Shown here: positions 4,847 through 5,763 of the stretch, one piece after another
Numbering within the stretch: position 1 is the stretch's first letter
Layout of the letters: the number at the start of each line of letters is the position of its first letter
Origin: Thermodesulfatator atlanticus
GTDB taxonomy: Bacteria; Desulfobacterota; Thermodesulfobacteria; Thermodesulfobacteriales; Thermodesulfatatoraceae
NCBI GenBank assembly: GCA_011321895.1
Contig: DROK01000096.1
Location: 1-5,763, forward strand
Reading direction: 5' to 3'
DNA: 5,763 bases
Notes under the pieces: generated by a model
Told to the model about the DNA's origin: nothing
Database searches by the model: none
The model's input: only the letters and a program-made list of their open reading frames with translations
Position numbers and translations under genes: made by a program

Positions 4847-5763
4847 CTAGACCTTGCGGTAAGCCTTTTCGGATAAAGTGGCCAGGTCAAACTCTGAGAT
4901 TTCGATCTCCTGCCCGTAACGGGCCAATTCCTCTTCCGTATGAGGATAAGGGCAGACCGTGTGTTTGCCTGGGAGATAGCCGTGTACCGGACAAATGGAA
5001 AAAGTAGGGGTGATGGAAAAATAGGGCAGGCGGAAACGGCTGACGATGGCCCGCACCAGCTCCTTTACCATCTGGGTATTCGGTATCTCTTCCCCGATGA
5101 AGAGGTGGACCACCGTCCCCCCGGTGAAAAGGGTTTGAAGCTCGTCCTGGTGGCTTAAGATCTCGAAGATGTCGTCGGTATAGTGCACCGGCAGATGCAC
5201 GGAGTTGGTGTAATAAGGGGTATCTTCGGTGCCAGCGGTAAGGATGCGGTAAAACTTCTTTTTGTCGATACGGGCCAGGCGGTAACTGGCCCCTTCCGCC
5301 GGGGTGGCTTCGAGGTTATAGAGGTTTCCGGTTTCTTCCTGGAATTCGGCGATCTTATCCCGCATGAAAAGGAGCACTTTTTTGGCCCACTCTTTACCGG
5401 CGCTGGTATAGATGGGCTCCCCCAGGAAATTTAAGCAGGCCTCGTTCATCCCCAGGATACCGATGGTGGCAAAGTGGTTGGTCCAGTAGGCCCCGGTCTT
5501 TTCCTTGACCCCGGAGAGATATACCCGGGAGTAAGGGTAGAGCCCCTTTTCGGTGAAGTCCTCGATTACTTTGCGCTTGATCTCAAGGGAGATTTTGGCA
5601 AGTTCCATGAGATGGGAAAGGCGGTCGAAGAAATCTTCCTCACAGGTGGCAAGATACGCGATCCGGGGAAGATTCAAGGTTACCACGCCGATGGAGCCGG
5701 TAAGGGGCGCTGAGCCGAAGAGCCCTCCCTGGCGCTTGCGCAACTCCCGGTTATCAAGTCTCA
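4847..5763 (-). CDS. nrdD: Anaerobic (class III) ribonucleoside-triphosphate reductase, large part, without glycyl-radical motif; N-terminus outside window
   Basis: Class III reductases convert ribonucleotides to deoxyribonucleotides without oxygen, using a glycyl radical that is passed to an active-site cysteine. The window holds the last 304 codons; the frame is open to the right edge (RLDNRE precedes the TTG at 5743, which is internal and not a start). Numbering from that TTG, conserved blocks are GGLFGSAPLTGSIGVVTLNL (6-25), FATIGILGMNEACLNFLG (91-108), EATPAEGASYRLARIDK (145-161), YYTNSVHLPVHYTDD (177-191), LFTGGTVVHLFIGEE (205-219) and SITPTFSICPVHGYLPG (243-259). After Cys251-x2-His254 and Cys264-Pro-Tyr-Pro-His268, where other family members continue quickly to a second Cys pair and RVxGY, this protein runs into about 30 unrelated residues (TEEELARYGQ onward) and stops at TAG. 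The radical glycine is therefore absent here and is supplied by the next gene. No nrdG is visible in the window. Confidence 0.95.
   Translation of the reverse strand, partial: RLDNRELRKRQGGLFGSAPLTGSIGVVTLNLPRIAYLATCEEDFFDRLSHLMELAKISLEIKRKVIEDFTEKGLYPYSRVYLSGVKEKTGAYWTNHFATIGILGMNEACLNFLGEPIYTSAGKEWAKKVLLFMRDKIAEFQEETGNLYNLEATPAEGASYRLARIDKKKFYRILTAGTEDTPYYTNSVHLPVHYTDDIFEILSHQDELQTLFTGGTVVHLFIGEEIPNTQMVKELVRAIVSRFRLPYFSITPTFSICPVHGYLPGKHTVCPYPHTEEELARYGQEIEISEFDLATLSEKAYRKV

Noticed and set aside
4840..4849. Readthrough or recoding of the nrdD stop (TAG) to join the two parts
   Set aside because: A second in-frame stop, TAA, follows two codons later, and the small gene has its own ribosome binding site and ATG, so separate translation is simpler.
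5741..5743. TTG at 5743 as the start of nrdD
   Set aside because: The frame stays open to the window edge, and the codons before it (RLDNRE) continue the conserved NrdD sequence, so this is an internal leucine of a truncated gene.

Overview
The window looks like chromosomal DNA of an anaerobic, probably thermophilic bacterium. The reasons are a class III (oxygen-sensitive, glycyl-radical) ribonucleotide reductase, proteins rich in Lys/Glu/Arg and short of Gln/Asn/Cys, fairly GC-rich tightly packed genes, and ordinary bacterial Shine-Dalgarno sites. A deep-branching sulfur- or sulfate-metabolising thermophile (Thermodesulfobacteriota-like) would fit, but that placement is an impression and was not tested.

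Layout. (1) Positions 1-1860, minus strand: acpS (holo-ACP synthase) followed by nnr, the bifunctional NAD(P)HX epimerase/dehydratase. They overlap by ATGA, and nnr runs off the left edge. (2) Positions 1861-1962: a short divergent intergenic region. (3) Positions 1963-4608, plus strand: a probable operon rtcB (RNA ligase) - HIT-family nucleotide hydrolase - YjbQ-family protein - ssb, with gaps of 17-38 bases. (4) Positions 4610-4639: a perfect 11-bp hairpin between convergent units. (5) Positions 4646-5763, minus strand: the C-terminal half of nrdD, running off the right edge, followed after 24 bases by a 58-codon gene that was not called as an open reading frame.

The main discovery is in region 5. 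The large NrdD open reading frame ends after its Cys-containing C-terminal region without the glycyl-radical motif that class III reductases need. The next small gene encodes that missing piece: a protein with SRVVGYFRPVQNWNKGKQ at residues 21-38, with Gly25 as the expected radical site. The reductase is therefore apparently split into a catalytic barrel subunit and a separate glycyl-radical subunit, each with its own start and stop. The two parts lie in the same frame but are separated by two in-frame stop codons and a strong ribosome binding site. The split point carries new sequence on both sides, so this looks like an established two-gene arrangement and not a sequencing error.

How the genes work together: acpS/nnr is a commonly seen housekeeping pair (acyl-carrier activation and NAD(P)H damage repair). 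The rtcB-HIT-yjbQ-ssb operon centres on nucleic-acid handling; the HIT protein may deal with nucleotide phosphoramidate or capped by-products of ligase chemistry (inference). The convergent nrdD pair makes deoxynucleotides anaerobically.
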